Of a stretch of 64,000 bases of DNA, positions 11,270-24,187 are shown piece by piece; position 1 is the stretch's first letter, and each line of letters starts with the position of its first letter. Where the stretch lies: assembly GCA_900239685.1 (NCBI GenBank), contig OENT01000089.1, positions 64,761 to 128,760 of the forward strand, given 5' to 3'. A program made the translations under genes and the position numbers. Below the pieces are notes generated by a model that saw nothing but the letters and a program-made list of their open reading frames with translations, was not told the origin of the DNA and ran no database searches. Origin of the DNA: Rotaria macrura (Eukaryota > Rotifera > Eurotatoria > Philodinida > Philodinidae).

Positions 11270-12974
11270 TATAGGAATTAGTGCATTCTCCTAAACAAAT
11301 GAACATAATTATTATGCCTTATTCTGAATGTTGATGTCATTGTCTTTGAATGAATCTGTAGAGAAAAACTAGTCTAAATACTCCATGGAGTAGAAGAAAA
11401 TTGTTTGTAGACATTAAATTCCTAGAGTACTCACGCGAACAATTTCAGTGTTTACAATGAAATGCCGTATTACTTAGTTTAGTACGTATTTACATTAAGG
11501 TATGAATAAAAAAGAAGATGACGAACTTCGTTTTTACCTGATATCAAGACATAATGAAGAATGATGAGTGCATTCATCATTATCATTAATTCTCTTGATG
11601 ATTTCGACAAATATTGTTGCTGTTGTTGTCGTGCAATGAACCAGTGACGTCAAAGCGTGGTACTATATTATATTAACTTCGACTACAAATAAAGAATGAC
11701 GTCGAATATTTATTACAGTGTGATCCACCGATGTATAGATATTGTCTTCGTTTTATTAAATTTAATCTTTCCTAAATTGTGTTTACACTGATTTTATGTC
11801 TTTTTTGTCAAGAGCTGCTGTTTTTTTTAATTTTTTTTTTGTTGAAAGTTTTGCATCATTATCTATTCACATTAGATATGTTCCCAAAACGCATGAATGT
11901 GTGACACGTCAGCAATATTTCATATGCTTTGAGTTTATGTTGATATTGATAATACAGATACAAGATTTTCTGGTATCATATTGTATCTTAATTGATTAAG
12001 CAAGAGTACGATTTTTTTCAATTATTTCCCATGATTACGTAGGTACGCTTTACATTTTTTTTTAGTTATAAATATTAACAATCGTCTAATATAAACCTTG
12101 TTTTCATTACTATATACAGTGTTCGATTAAAATATTCTCAATTTCTTTTGACACTTTTCAGACCTAGTTTAGTCTCATTTATGTTTGTTAGCATTCTACA
12201 ACATCGAGACAAAGATTGAATAATTGTATTTAGCTAGCTTTTTTTTTTGTATCTGAACGCTTGTCTCGATTAAATTGCAAAAGTACTGACAAAAAAATCA
12301 TGTAGCTTTATATTGTTTGGTCTATTCCCATTGGATCTTCATTATGGAAAAAGTCATGGTGAAAATTATTCTGTGTATCAAATCGTGACAATCTAAATAT
12401 CGAGTCAAACATATGAAAATCGTTTGATAGATATGTTGCGATTTTTTTTTGAATGTTACCATCAACTAAAAGTGATTCAATACTAACTGTTTAGCATTAA
12501 TAATACTAGTTGGATGTATGAATGAAGCTGTTACTTCCTCGTAGTATTATACGGACGATTTAGATGATCGAAGTAGACGAAGTGAGAAAGTAGAAATGCT
12601 CATTTGGATTTTTCTGTTTCGTGTAAGATGACGTCTCGTAGTCGATCAAAAATTGATGAGCGAACAACAATGAAAGAATGTGACATATTTCTCAGTAGAT
12701 TTATTTCATATTCACTTCCCTTGTTGATGAGGTGAACATAAAAAAAGACAAAGCAGACGACGAACGATTCTATTTTTCTTTCACATATCTATCTAGAGAT
12801 GTTTTCTATAAACATTCTGCTTTTTTCTATAGATCATATATATAGAAGTAGATATTCAATAACTTCTTGTATTCATCGAGATTTTTCATCAACAATTCAA
12901 ACTCTTCGATTCAACGACATTTACTCATACTGTTGTTAACATCATAGTAGAATATATTATCCATTTATATCAGC
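11270..12974. other. Intergenic DNA upstream of the unknown gene
   Basis: No convincing coding exon. The short open stretch at 11796-11999 is driven by T-runs. The 3' part should hold the promoter of the gene starting at 12975. Confidence 0.4.
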
Positions 12975-13865
12975 ATGCCATTAGCTGAAAGTAAACTTCA
13001 TCAAATTTTACCGCTACTACCAATAGAACTTCACGAAAAAACAAAAGAAATATTTAAACAGATTCCAGGAAAATTACTCAAATTCTTGGATCCAACCGAA
13101 ATCGTTAAAAATGCTGAATGTACTGAACGTGACTTACGTTACGAAACATTAATGGCAACTAAGCGAAGTCAATGTTGGGCTAATTTATGTCAAACTTCGG
13201 ACACTGTCATACCTCACAATATCTACTATCAAGATGAATCCAAAACTGATTTGAAACATTTAAGTATAGATGTATGGAAAGGAAAATCAGAAAAGCCAAT
13301 TCATCATTTGATGAACTATGATCGTAAGGCATCATATAGATATAGCAATAGACATGGAAATAATCTTCGTGTACATTTACTTAACTCAATAAGAAGAATA
13401 TTTCGTGATCAACAGATAGTAGAAATAAATCCAAATATTCTTGCCGATCAAATCGTACGAAAATGTTTAGAGCAATGTCCTGATTGGGGTGGAAAACATT
13501 GCAGAACTTCATCGACAATCGTTCGATCTCATATCAACGATATCATAGAAAAGGAATCAGAATTATTAAATATTAATTTATATGTGTACGCTCATCTTAT
13601 GTACGAATACAATCGATCACTTTTTCCTTGGAAAAATGATGCTCAACAGAAAATTGGCTACGATTTAACTATTGAACTAAGTAGTGTATCGATTAATTCC
13701 ATGGGATTAGTTCAATATTGTGTGTTAGCAGCTGAAAACGATGTTTTGGGTATAATCAAAATCATCGAAGAAGCCATACCGACAACTTCATCATATGATT
13801 TATATAGCACAGATTTGAATTCGTCAACAGAAAGGAAGAGTAAAGTGGCACGGGATGGTATTTGA
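12975..13865 (+). CDS. Unknown intronless protein, 296 aa
   Basis: A single open reading frame from ATG to TGA with good coding character: even amino-acid use and codon bias like the neighbouring genes. An AATAAA lies 76 bp after the stop. I do not recognise the family. No signal peptide or membrane segment is evident. The protein is predicted soluble and mostly helical. Tryptophan and cysteine residues cluster in two places: around residues 65-73 (CWANLC) and around residues 165-175 (CLEQCPDWGGKHC). The second has a Cys-rich spacing (C-x3-C-x6-C) that could bind metal, but this is only suggestive. A TATATCAG acceptor-like sequence abuts the start codon. Being intronless among intron-bearing neighbours, it could be a retrocopy, a recently acquired gene, or a lineage-specific gene. 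Confidence 0.7.
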   Translation: MPLAESKLHQILPLLPIELHEKTKEIFKQIPGKLLKFLDPTEIVKNAECTERDLRYETLMATKRSQCWANLCQTSDTVIPHNIYYQDESKTDLKHLSIDVWKGKSEKPIHHLMNYDRKASYRYSNRHGNNLRVHLLNSIRRIFRDQQIVEINPNILADQIVRKCLEQCPDWGGKHCRTSSTIVRSHINDIIEKESELLNINLYVYAHLMYEYNRSLFPWKNDAQQKIGYDLTIELSSVSINSMGLVQYCVLAAENDVLGIIKIIEEAIPTTSSYDLYSTDLNSSTERKSKVARDGI

Positions 13866-16800
13866 AATTTGATCGATAGACAATATAAAAGTTTTTCTTT
13901 AAATATAAATGCAGTTATTGTTTGCTAAATTTTAAAATGAAATAAAATTGATCATGACGAACGAAAATAATTCTAATTGTTTTTCTATACACGAGACAAA
14001 AAAAAACACAGATATGGCTGTAATTTTACTGCTAATTACATTTCAAAAGTAAGAAATCGATATTTATCACATTTTCTACTCTCTCAGATATTCCACATGA
14101 TTGTCTTATTCATCATCTACTTAACGTCGTTCACTAAGAAAATGATAATCGAAAGAATTTCTCGATTTGAAAAGCTCACTAGTTAAAATTCTGTGAAAAT
14201 ACTGGATTATAATCAAGTATTAAACTAATTTCAAGTCGATAAAGATTCCTAGACATTAATGAGGTATAGATCAATGAACAGAATCAAAATATTTGACGGT
14301 ACTATTTCACTGACTGTCCAGCGTATTTCTAACTAGTATGAATTCTGAAAATTTTAGGTTCGACGAACTTTTCTACATCTGGTAATGAATTTTTAAGTGA
14401 AAATGAAAGATTTGAATCCTTCCTGGAACAAGAAGGATCGCTGAAAACTCATCATTTCGTAAAGAAAAAATTCTTTCGAACTGAAATTTTCAACATACTT
14501 AATGTAACATATAAGTTTATCAATGGACAACATTTTAGATTAATATTCAATCGTACAATTCATTGACAGATACTATGCTACACTCTCTACTTCGAATCCG
14601 AACTAGAAAGTACGTTTTATGTTGGGAAATATTTCGTTGTTTGTTATTGGTCAACGCACTGCGTTATTTTAAACGAACTAAAAGAATTAATTTAAATAAT
14701 ATTGTCTGTAGGTTGTATCGAAATTTGTTCAATAAATGATATAAATGCCAATGTAATCGATGATATTCAGTATTTTTCGATGTTATCTTACGCAATCATT
14801 AAGTAAATAAATCGAGTTGAATTTCTGATGATTGTCTTTACAAGTATCGACAACTTGATAGTGTGGAAATTTGATATGATTTCATCAATTCATATACTAT
14901 TTAAATATTGCAACGAGTATTTTATTTATGTGTCTGAATATAAATCTAGCGAGGAACTTGTATTGATGTCGTGCATAGACTATGAAATTATAATGCGGTC
15001 TAACAAACTGGTATTTCAATCGAAATAGATGGGAAGTAATAAGTTCTAAAAAGTGTTACGATGACACTATGGTCATGTAAATTTATTATCTATGTTATCT
15101 AGAATATTTGAAAAACATTTAAAGTATCGTACTGTCTAAACACTGAACAAAGTTCAAACTGATCGATACACATTATTTAGGTCAACGTTGCTCATAAACA
15201 TGTTAATAGATGCAAACAGTTTAAATATCCAATCTTCGTTGTGGAATATTAAATACTAATATTAAAACATGAACTTAATCATAAGGGAAACAAAAATGCA
15301 AAATTGCTTCTCTTATTTCCCTGAATAATTAGTTATGTATGTCTACGAATGCATGTGTCTTTTATAGAACCCAATTCTCACGTGTGTACTATGAAAAGAA
15401 CATTAATTTGAAAGTTCAACGTAGTGCTAAGACAATCTTTTGTGAACCAATGGTTATTCTTCCATCGTTCATTCATCATGAGGATAACAGATGAAATAAT
15501 TCTTTTGATTTCAAAGTACAATCGACTGTAAATGTGAAATCTTATTTCTTGTGATTTCATAGATAAATGAGTTACCGAATGTTTTGTTTTATTCGAATCA
15601 TCTACAAAGTTTCTCCATATAGATTTTCAAAATCATTGTTGTTGTTTGTTTTTGAGAATCAAATGTTCGAATAAACGTGTCGCGTGATATCTCATTAAAA
15701 TCATTTCACATATGTTAGATTTATTTTTCTGAGATACGTTAAGTTAATCAAACCGAGTTTTGAACTAATCATGATTCTGCTCGTGTTGAAAACTTTTCCA
15801 TGTCATATAGAAAAATAGTATATCCTCTAACGATCGGTAAAGAATCACGAAATGTATTATGAAACATAGTTTTGTTTGAAAGAACAATTCGTGACATGTC
15901 ATTTTATCTAAAAATTACAACTAGAACATAATCCGACAAATGCATTTATTATGACTACGACCCTAATAATCTTCTACAAGATGATACTTGATATATGCTC
16001 ATAAATAATCGAGTGCATTCAAAATTTATTACTGAAATTAAACTCATATAAATATTAATTCGAATCATTCTAGTTCAACTACTTGTTTGTGTAGTTCTTT
16101 TGATTACGCAACTATTCGAATATATTCAAACTAGAAAATATATATATATGGATGAGTATATTTTTAATAAAATGTAAATTGAGGTATGCTTGTATTTTCA
16201 ATTACACATATCGGGAGAATCATTTCAAAACAAAAGCAATATAATCTCTGGTAAACATTTAACAATTGTCTCTCGGTTAATGTAATCGAAATTGATGCAG
16301 CTGAATTACTGTCATCAACAATATCATGTCCAGTTATTAACCGATTTCGAATTAAAATATCAACACAGATGCTTTCTTTATCTTACATAACTTCGGGAAA
16401 ATTACAAAAAAAATTTTTCTTTTACGAACTATGGTTGCTAGAAGAATCAATACTATTCTTTACTCCGAAGAAGAAGTAACTTGAATAACTAAACTCGAAG
16501 TTGGCAACTATAGCACCTTTTAAGAGTGTTCTTTGTTTTCTTGATTTTCCTATACGAACACAAAATATGCTGACAGAAGTTTAGAAAACCAGACGTTTCA
16601 CGATAATGTCCTGTTCTGCGGAATAAGACAGTTAGGATGAGCAACGTAGACGGATAGGATGGAGATTAGTAAAATGTCAATTACAATCAATTCAACCAAG
16701 ACGATTTTCTTTATCCATTCTTACTATCTTCAATAATCATTACCACCTGTTTCTATTTCATCCTTTTTAATGTTATCGTTGAGGAATGATGAGAACAACA

Positions 16801-17093
16801 CTTATGTACCGATTAAATATAAAGATGAATAAAATATAACGTTAAGACATTTTTTAATCTCTTTTACATGATTTTGAATTTTTCTTTACTAAAACATGCC
16901 TACATTAAATGCATATGTGATGGATAACAAATGCTTGTTCACTTATTCGAAGTAATATTGAACTGTAACTTTTGATACGACCAATCGTATCTTAAACAAA
17001 AATAATTTCGAAATTGTACCAGAATTTACATCGACTTTATGTGAATGGGATGAAGCGCTTTGAGTTTTTAAGGTTGGTACAGATAAGAATAGG
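13866..17093. other. Intergenic DNA downstream of the unknown gene
   Basis: No gene is supported. Short open stretches at 13977-14186, 14828-15028 and 15378-15560 lack motifs or splice context. The region ends at the target-site duplication of a hAT element. Confidence 0.4.
13941..13946 (+). promoter_or_regulatory. Candidate poly(A) signal AATAAA
   Basis: AATAAA 76 bp after the stop codon of the intronless 296-aa gene, at a usual distance for a short 3' UTR. Confidence 0.45.
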
Positions 17094-17101
17094 AGTACAT
17101 T

Positions 17102-17776
17102 CATAGGCGGCGCGCCAGCAATGCGAGGGGTAGCAATAAAAAGTTATTGCTACCCCTAGTAGAACGTATTCAGATAGTTGTCAAAAGAGCGTTTATATCC
17201 TATTGAACTCACTTTACTTTCTTGCAAGACTATTTTGATCGTGTTGTTAAATGATGATAAAGTAAAACGAATTTCTCAATTCTATAATATGAATTATGAT
17301 GAATTAAGAAGTGAACAACGAATGTACAAATTAGCACTATGTGAAAAAAAACAACTGACATTAAAATGTGCAACAAACGTTTTTATGGAACATAGTTTTC
17401 ATCAATCACTTAATACCATGAATGATTTACTGAAAATATTATGGACAATTCCAGTTAATACATGTGAATGTGAAAGAAGTTTTTCTTCCTTAAGACGACT
17501 TAAAACATACATTCGCAGCTCAACAGGCCAGGAAAGATTATCAAGTCTATCGTTAATAAATATTGAACGTACGTTTGACATTGATATAGATACTATTATT
17601 ACTGACTTTTTATCGAAAAATCAAGAATGAAAAAAAGTATTTTGAAAATAAATAAATAAATAAATTATGTATAAGTTTTGAAATCGAAAGCTTTTTAATA
17701 AAAAGTTTTATAACTATTATTATCAGTTTTATATATTTATTGCTACCCCTAGAAATTTTGGCTTGCGCCGCCCATG
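17102..17776 (+). mobile_element. Internally deleted hAT transposon, 675 bp
   Basis: The element begins CATAGGCGGCGC and ends GCGCCGCCCATG, a terminal inverted repeat of about 12 bp. It is flanked on both sides by the identical 8-bp sequence AGTACATT (17094-17101 and 17777-17784), the hAT-type target-site duplication. Subterminal copies of AGGGGTAGCAATAA are arranged as a near-perfect palindrome at 17128-17157 and again near the right end. These are likely transposase binding sites. Only the C-terminal part of a transposase remains inside, so the copy is non-autonomous but could be mobilised in trans. The perfect TSD points to recent insertion. Confidence 0.88.
17178..17630 (+). pseudogene. 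hAT transposase C-terminal fragment (dimerisation domain)
   Basis: About 150 codons are open, with no ATG at the 5' end (the frame opens at TTG), so this is the 3' remnant of a transposase gene. The diagnostic part lies near codons 85-125: LLKILWTIPVNTCECERSFS followed by SLRRLKTYIRSS and RLSSLSLINIE. This is the hAT C-terminal dimerisation signature also found in zinc finger MYM/TTF-type domesticated proteins. The N-terminal zinc finger and the RNase-H-like catalytic residues are missing. The reading frame is intact up to TGA at 17628-17630, which fits a young internal deletion better than long decay. Confidence 0.85.
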
Positions 17777-17784
17777 AGTACATT

Positions 17785-18899
17785 TAAAGAAATTTTCAAA
17801 CTCTTTGAAAGTGATAGGAATGGGAGCCCCAATATGGGATCTCCAAGTGAAGATCTGACTTCTGAAATGTTTCCAGTTTTAATGATAGAAAGCTCAAGCT
17901 TTGAGAATAGATAATTTCATTAAGTAGGAATATTTTTGTTCAACATTATTTTTGTCTCAAAACACTTTCTACAAGTATTGATTTTGTCGAGTGTTTTTGA
18001 ATTTTAAAGTTCTTCGACAAGAAACAATATTTAATTAACTATTTTCTGTGTCCTAGAATAACCTTGGAGCATAATTTTCATTTCAAGATTTCATAGGAGT
18101 TAAAATCGAAGTTGACCACTAAGTGAGAGACTCTGAGGGCAAGATTTTCAAAGTTTTAAAGATACTCCTACTCTTAAAAACACAAGTCGAACTTATTGTC
18201 CTAGAATGATTGATGACAATTAACACAACATTTATATTTGGAAAATTTCAACTCAAAATGTTCCATAACGGTCACAATGATTGGAAAAATTATAATATAA
18301 TTATTTTTTCCATGCTTCTATTAAATGTAAAGTGAGTAGCTGCATATACCTCTTTTGCATTGACTACGTCTCATGTGATTAATAAATAAGAACTATTTGA
18401 AACTATTATATCATTCTACCATTAGAAACATCTTCATAAATAAAAGAGAGTAAACGCTCTACAAACAAGGATCATTTGGAGCATTATGTCAGTTTTTATG
18501 ATTACCAATCGTTCCTACACGGATTTGTTCAGTATAGAAAGGATTCGATGATTCAAATCTATAGGAACGAAATTCTAACTTTGTTACAAATTATGAACAG
18601 CGAACAATTGCATCCGGATATTTTTCTTAACATTGAACCAGTGATCAATTTCTTCGCATATTTGATTCCGAAAGGAGACATAATTACAAACTTCTATATA
18701 TCTATCAAAATCTATACTTAATTATAATAATTCAACCATATTTTCTAGACTGATAAGTATTGGAAAAATTTCATTAAAAATATTTATTTACACAAAATGT
18801 TTTCTTACATATTTTTGCTTCAATATCAAGCGTTAGCTAAGACCATAAAATTGAAATAACGACAGTTTTTACATACATTTAGTGGGTTTAGACAAACAT
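17785..18899. other. Intergenic DNA with a weak 81-codon open stretch
   Basis: An open stretch at 18476-18721 has fairly protein-like composition (YQSFLHGFVQYRKDS, then IMNSEQLHPDIFLNIEP). It lacks an initiating ATG at its 5' end and clear splice sites. It could be an exon remnant. Nothing else is supported. Confidence 0.35.
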
Positions 18900-18971
18900 G
18901 GCCTGATGGTCTAATGGTATGATTCTCGCTTTGGGTGCGAGAGGCTCCGGTTTCGATCACCGGTCAGGCCC
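18900..18971 (+). tRNA. trnP-UGG: tRNA-Pro (TGG), copy 6
   Basis: Identical 72-nt mature sequence to the copies 12 kb upstream, with the same type of 3' spacer (T6 terminator, TTACGTAACATG, CACTCATGTTTGATC). It is therefore a dispersed copy of the same tandem unit. Confidence 0.95.
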
Positions 18972-19070
18972 AACTCCCTTTTTTCGTTTCTATTACGTAA
19001 CATGATTCTTTTTTTTCATGTCACTCATGTTTGATCATATAGGTGTGCATCGTTTATCTTCGATAGTCAT

Positions 19071-19142
19071 GGCCTGATGGTCTAATGGTATGATTCTCGC
19101 TTTGGGTGCGAGAGGCTCCGGTTTCGATCACCGGTCAGGCCC
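19071..19142 (+). tRNA. trnP-UGG: tRNA-Pro (TGG), copy 7
   Basis: Identical mature sequence, 171 bp after copy 6, with a T9 terminator. Its 3' flank keeps a decayed spacer (TCATGTCATTCATGCATGAGTGTGCAGG), which marks the edge of the duplicated unit. Confidence 0.95.
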
Positions 19143-21659
19143 AATTCCCTTTTTTTTTCGTTTTTTTTCTTGTTTATTACACGATATTATACCTTTTTCA
19201 TGTCATTCATGCATGAGTGTGCAGGTATGATTGATTCATCTCTCTTGTGCTAGTCGAATATAGCATACTGCATTGACTACATACTGCAGTATCCTCCAAA
19301 ATTTTTATATCATGCAATGCTATGTGTTTATCATCATCATACTACATATTGTATCTGACCGTTACAAAAACTTTGAAATATTCTAAACGCTTTAATTTTT
19401 TCAAGCCAAGAAGCGTTTTCATATATAAATTCATCAAATCTAATTCTCATGCTCATAAGAAACTGTTTTGAATCAGGTGGTGTTTAGCATTTGAGATATT
19501 TTTTGATTAAACATGGGCATCAAGTTTACAAGTACGCGAATAGTTTTTTCTCTTTCTCAAGATTGAAAAAGAAACAGAAAAGTTAGAATAGACCTATTTT
19601 TACGTCTATGAAGGTAAATGAAAATCGAATCCCAGCTAGTGTCACCTACATCGATGTCGTATTCATTGGCTATGAAAACATCATCTATGCTATGCCATAC
19701 TCGCGTTAATACAATCTTCTCAGTTTTCAACGATCTAATATGTATGTAGTCAAGCCGCATTACTATTAAGGCTGAGATCGTTAGCTCACACTTTAGTTTT
19801 TAATTAGCTCGTGGAATTAACGCATGATAATCAGAAATAATTTTTATTGAAGACATATACTATTTTATATTAATTGGTCATAAACTCCTATGCACAACTC
19901 TCTTGCAAAAAATTCTACAAAACAAGTTGTTTTGTCATCTTTATAATTACCTAGAATTTCAACATACTAAGTAACAGACATGTAAGTATAGCAAGTCTCG
20001 TTCGATTTGAATGCATACATCGGATAGAACAACAAACACATTATTTTTCTACATTGATTCGATGAATGTCTGGCAAATCAGCTATCATTGGAAATAGTCA
20101 TAAGTAAAAAAGCTTGTTGATTTGACTGCTCGAATTCAGATGGTATCATGAAATCTGAATACTGAATTAGATCAAATTCAAATCTCATAACAACGAAAAG
20201 TTTCTAGCGGTTGCGTACGGTAAGCCATCAAGAAATATAAACAAATGCATCAAGATAGTGGTGTAAAGCATAGCAGAAGTCGTATGGATATTTCTAATCA
20301 CCGTTTTCGACATTGGAAGAAACCCTTCAGGAGGGAAAAGCATATGAACATCTGTAAAATAAAAAAGAACCTAACAAACAATTAATACGAAAGTAGTTTC
20401 AATAGATGCAGTTCGATGGTACATGGAATGATCTTGAATTTGAATTTACTATCTCAAATCGAGAATGCATGATTTTTAGTAGCTGACGTGGGCTACTTCA
20501 TGTTGATAGGTGTAAATATTACATAAGTGTGACGTAGAATAATTAGAGTCAAGTGATCTTTGCAGATGAATCAGCATATTTCTCATGTATCGAGTATCGT
20601 ACTATCTCTGTGAAAATTGTAATGATGTTTTGCCTCACACGAATTTAAAAAGATGATTTCTACTACAAAAAATCAACATTACTTTTATAATGACTATGCT
20701 GCTCATTGATCGTTTCCAAGATAAATGAATCTGTATCAATAGTGGCAATTTGACTTTGAAAAAAAACTTTAAAAAAGTATTCAAGTTCAAAGTAAAAACA
20801 ATTTAAACTTTAATATTTAAATTCAAGCACTATAACTTTTATTGATATTTTAAAGTTTAAAGTTGCAGCAAAACTAATGAGGAATCGATTATGAAGAGCT
20901 GAAAATTATTTTTCATTTTAACTCCGGGTTTTTTTTTATAGTTTAAGAATTGCCACTACTGTACACAAGAATCCTTTGTTTTCAAAACGAACAGAACTCT
21001 GTGCGATCGATCTTTGACATTGCAAAAATGACGTGTTTTTTTTCTATTCCATTCTTTTATCGTCGATTAAAGCTACCTTTTAAGCAATCGATACGCAGAA
21101 ACGCAGCATGAAAAGGTTTGCAAATTGTACAGCAAACATTATTCAACTGTGTATATTTGCTATTAAAACACAGAACAATTTTATGCAACAACTTTCGCAA
21201 AAAGGAAAACTCAATACAGAGAATAGCCATCATGTTGAAAACAATGGTTGTATCGATATTTTTAGGACTTGAAATGTATGTGGTACAACTTTTCAAGTTA
21301 CAACCACGCACACCCAATAATTACAGGCTTTTTTTCCACTGGTATAGGTAAAGTTTCATGTTTTATTTTCAATGATTCATTTTGAATGTTTTTTTGCGCA
21401 TATTTTTAGGTGGTTTTTTCACCGATGTGAAGAACAGAAGAAAAAAAAAACGTGACATAAAAAACATGTACACGCCAATAGAAACTATCGAGAAAAAGAA
21501 TGTTTTTTGTCTTCTTTTCCTCTATTATTTAGACAGCAAAATAAATGGCTGAGTAGAATTTCTTTTCAAAATATAATTTAGCAATTTTACTAGAAAAAGA
21601 ATTCTTGCTCCATATCGATTACTGTTGTCGTTTTAGATTTGGATAATTCAACTATAAGA
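19143..21659. other. Intergenic DNA
   Basis: No gene is supported. Overlapping opposite-strand open stretches near 21057-21351 are not convincing. The region includes a possible MITE (20741-20957). An acceptor TCGTTTTAG at 21628-21636 precedes the next gene. Confidence 0.4.
20741..20957. repeat. Possible MITE with AGTGGCAATT ends
   Basis: A terminal inverted repeat AGTGGCAATT/AATTGCCACT of 10-13 bp bounds 217 bp. The interior is rich in ACTTTAAA and CAAGTTCAAAG words, resembling the ends of the 4490-4863 element. Only the termini are inverted and there is no clear target duplication. Confidence 0.35.
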
Positions 21660-22912
21660 ATGTCCGAAATTCAACTCAGTACTTTAGTGTATGGTAGCGC
21701 TGAGAGTTGCGAATCAATTGAAATATATCTACCACTTCCTACGATTATCATGCACAATGCGTCATCTCTCCTCGACAAGATCAATTACTATTCGACACGT
21801 TTTAATTCAATGTTGAGACGTTTTTTTGTTGTATTACTTGATTCAATCGATGACGACGAGGAACTTTTCTATAATCAGATAGAAGGAAATCCTCTGGTAA
21901 TATCTATATTTTCTGTTTTGAATACAGATACTAAGTCGACAATTAAAATTACCAAATTAAATTACATAGTGAAAGAATCGATTGATCTGGCTGTGGGCTT
22001 GAGTGCGATTCAATTTTTAAAAAATGAAGCTACAAAACAAGTTCAATTAAATGAAATTTCATTGGCAAAACTGTATTTAAGAAAGGCAGAAAAGACTAAA
22101 GAATGGATTATGTCCAATATGAGAGTATGTTGATAAATATATTTCGAAAAACATAGTATTGAATGATCTAATTTAATAGGCTCAACCGTGTCATGTCTTA
22201 GTTATACCTTTGAATACCAACTGCTCAAATCTTGCTGATACTATCGACAGAATAAAAGCTTATTGTAAGTTTGTTTTTGAATATTATTCTTTCATTGTTA
22301 CAACTAACTCTAAGTATTATTGTTTTTAATTTTTCAGGTGCCAAATTAGGTTATCCCGAGGCAATAGTTTATTCACTGGATGATTATATTCCAAAAAATG
22401 AAACATATCATAAATTACCATATGGAAGACTCGTATTTGAATATGAAGATCCACAACTTATAACTCGTTGGATTCGTTTATTATCACCAATTCGAATGTA
22501 TTTATATGGAAATGAACGATTTATTCAGAGTGCCTGGAGTCATCAAATGGCTTCAAATGAAATGGATCATTCTGTTAGACGTATAGTTAGTGATGATGAT
22601 TATTATATGTTTCTTGAAAATGAACCAATTGAGGAACATATTAAATGGAATTTTTCTGCTAGACATGGCCGAACATGGAAAATGACTCAAATAGGACCCA
22701 TTAAATTAAATACTCTAGCAGAGAGTATTCGTTTTCGATCATCTCTTCGACGTGCACATATTACGTTTACTACTCGTATGACGGCTATTACGACAGAAAT
22801 CTTTGATTGGTTTGATCAATGTTTGAAAAATGGTCATATTAGCAATGAGGTATATATATATATATATGTATCACATTTAGATCCACGAAAGTCGTTGTCT
22901 TTCTTCCATTAA
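21660..22912 (+). CDS. Unknown multi-exon protein, about 354 aa or more
   Basis: Exons 21660..22124, 22180..22264 and 22338..22849 join in frame (phases 0, 1, 0) through introns of 55 and 73 bp with GT-AG ends. The start is the first ATG, 24 nt after a TTTTAG acceptor. Exon 2 encodes AQPCHVLVIPLNTNCSNLAD and exon 3 continues CAKLGYPEAIVYSLDDYIP. At 22849/22850 a GAG|GTATAT donor may open a further intron. Without it the frame ends at 22912. No signal peptide or membrane helix is evident. The protein is predicted soluble, with an acidic stretch (DSIDDDEELFYNQ) in exon 1 and many aromatic residues in exon 3. I do not recognise the family. It lies upstream of the ADP-ribosyltransferase block and may be another bdelloid-restricted gene. 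Confidence 0.65.
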
Positions 22913-24179
22913 ATTCACTAATAGGATAGAATTTTTAGTGTACAGGTTTGGCTCTAAAATGTTCTATTATCGAAATTTGAGAAATAGGAATTCTGTACAT
23001 GTAAATTTCGAAGATGATTTTCAAAGTTTCGATGCAATCAAGAAAAATAGATAGTTAGAGTTTTCATTTGTAAATCTCATGTGGAAGTCACTTGTGCTGA
23101 TTAGTCTCATTATATCAATGTTGAATGTGTAAAGAATGTAAATCTTACAAATCTGTTTTTATTCTTTGATGAGTCAATTTTCTTTGTATTCGTTTTGATT
23201 ATTAGTTTTGAATTGACATCATGATTGTGCAGATCATTAATTGTAGAAGCACATAAAAATGTACTTCTTGTAGAATCGATCTCTAGAATACATGTTAATA
23301 TTCTAAGATATATCTCGCAAGTTGAAACACATTTTCACTGATTATTTTTCAAGATTGTTACTAGATCAAGTCATATTTTTTTGGTGTTAGTCATATGCTG
23401 GCTAAATCAGCTTCTTTCATAACTAACTATCATCATCCTAGACATTTTGAATAGAGCTTTTCATCTGTGATAAACTCGTTGTTTAAACTATTTGTTGAAT
23501 GTTTAAATATACATTCAAATACTTGAACTTTTGAGCAAAGTTACAGTTTGTTTTAGCATTATTTTCATGCTCTTGTTGAAAATATTCAATATTTTTTTTT
23601 CAGTTGATTAGGAATCAGACACTTCTTGTCATCGATTGATATAGAAGCATTTGAAAATGAATTCCGGCTCAGACTGAAAAGTGAAACTGCAAAAATGCTC
23701 GATTCAAACACCGGTTCATGATTTTCTTTTAAGAAATGCATGATTTTTTACCAAAAATAAGAGTGAGAATTTGAAAATCTGCTAAAAAACATAGTCTGAA
23801 TGAACACAAAAACATCTAGATTTTATAAATAAGAATTAATAATGTAAAATTGTAAACAGAAAAATACTTCTTAAACAATATACTTATGCTTTAGGCAAAA
23901 TACAACTTCAGTAGAATACGTTGTCAATTAAGTGCACAGATGCCGCAGCATTTTTTCTTCTTTAAAAATTTTTGTATTCAAATAAATACTGAAGTACCTA
24001 TGTATACGGTCTATTCGTGTTGAGTCATCCTTGATCGAATTTGAAAAATGATTTTGGAAATTTTCTTTTGTGAATAAGGGTAGTGGTATTCCACATTTTT
24101 GGAGCATGAGAAAACACCTTCATATGTTTGTATTTATCTAATGATCTATACATCGCATACGACACGACCAAAAAAGAAC
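22913..24179. other. Intergenic DNA
   Basis: No exon could be joined to the upstream gene with confidence, although a last exon may be hidden here. No other features are seen before the hAT MITE. Confidence 0.35.
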
Positions 24180-24187
24180 GTAGATAC

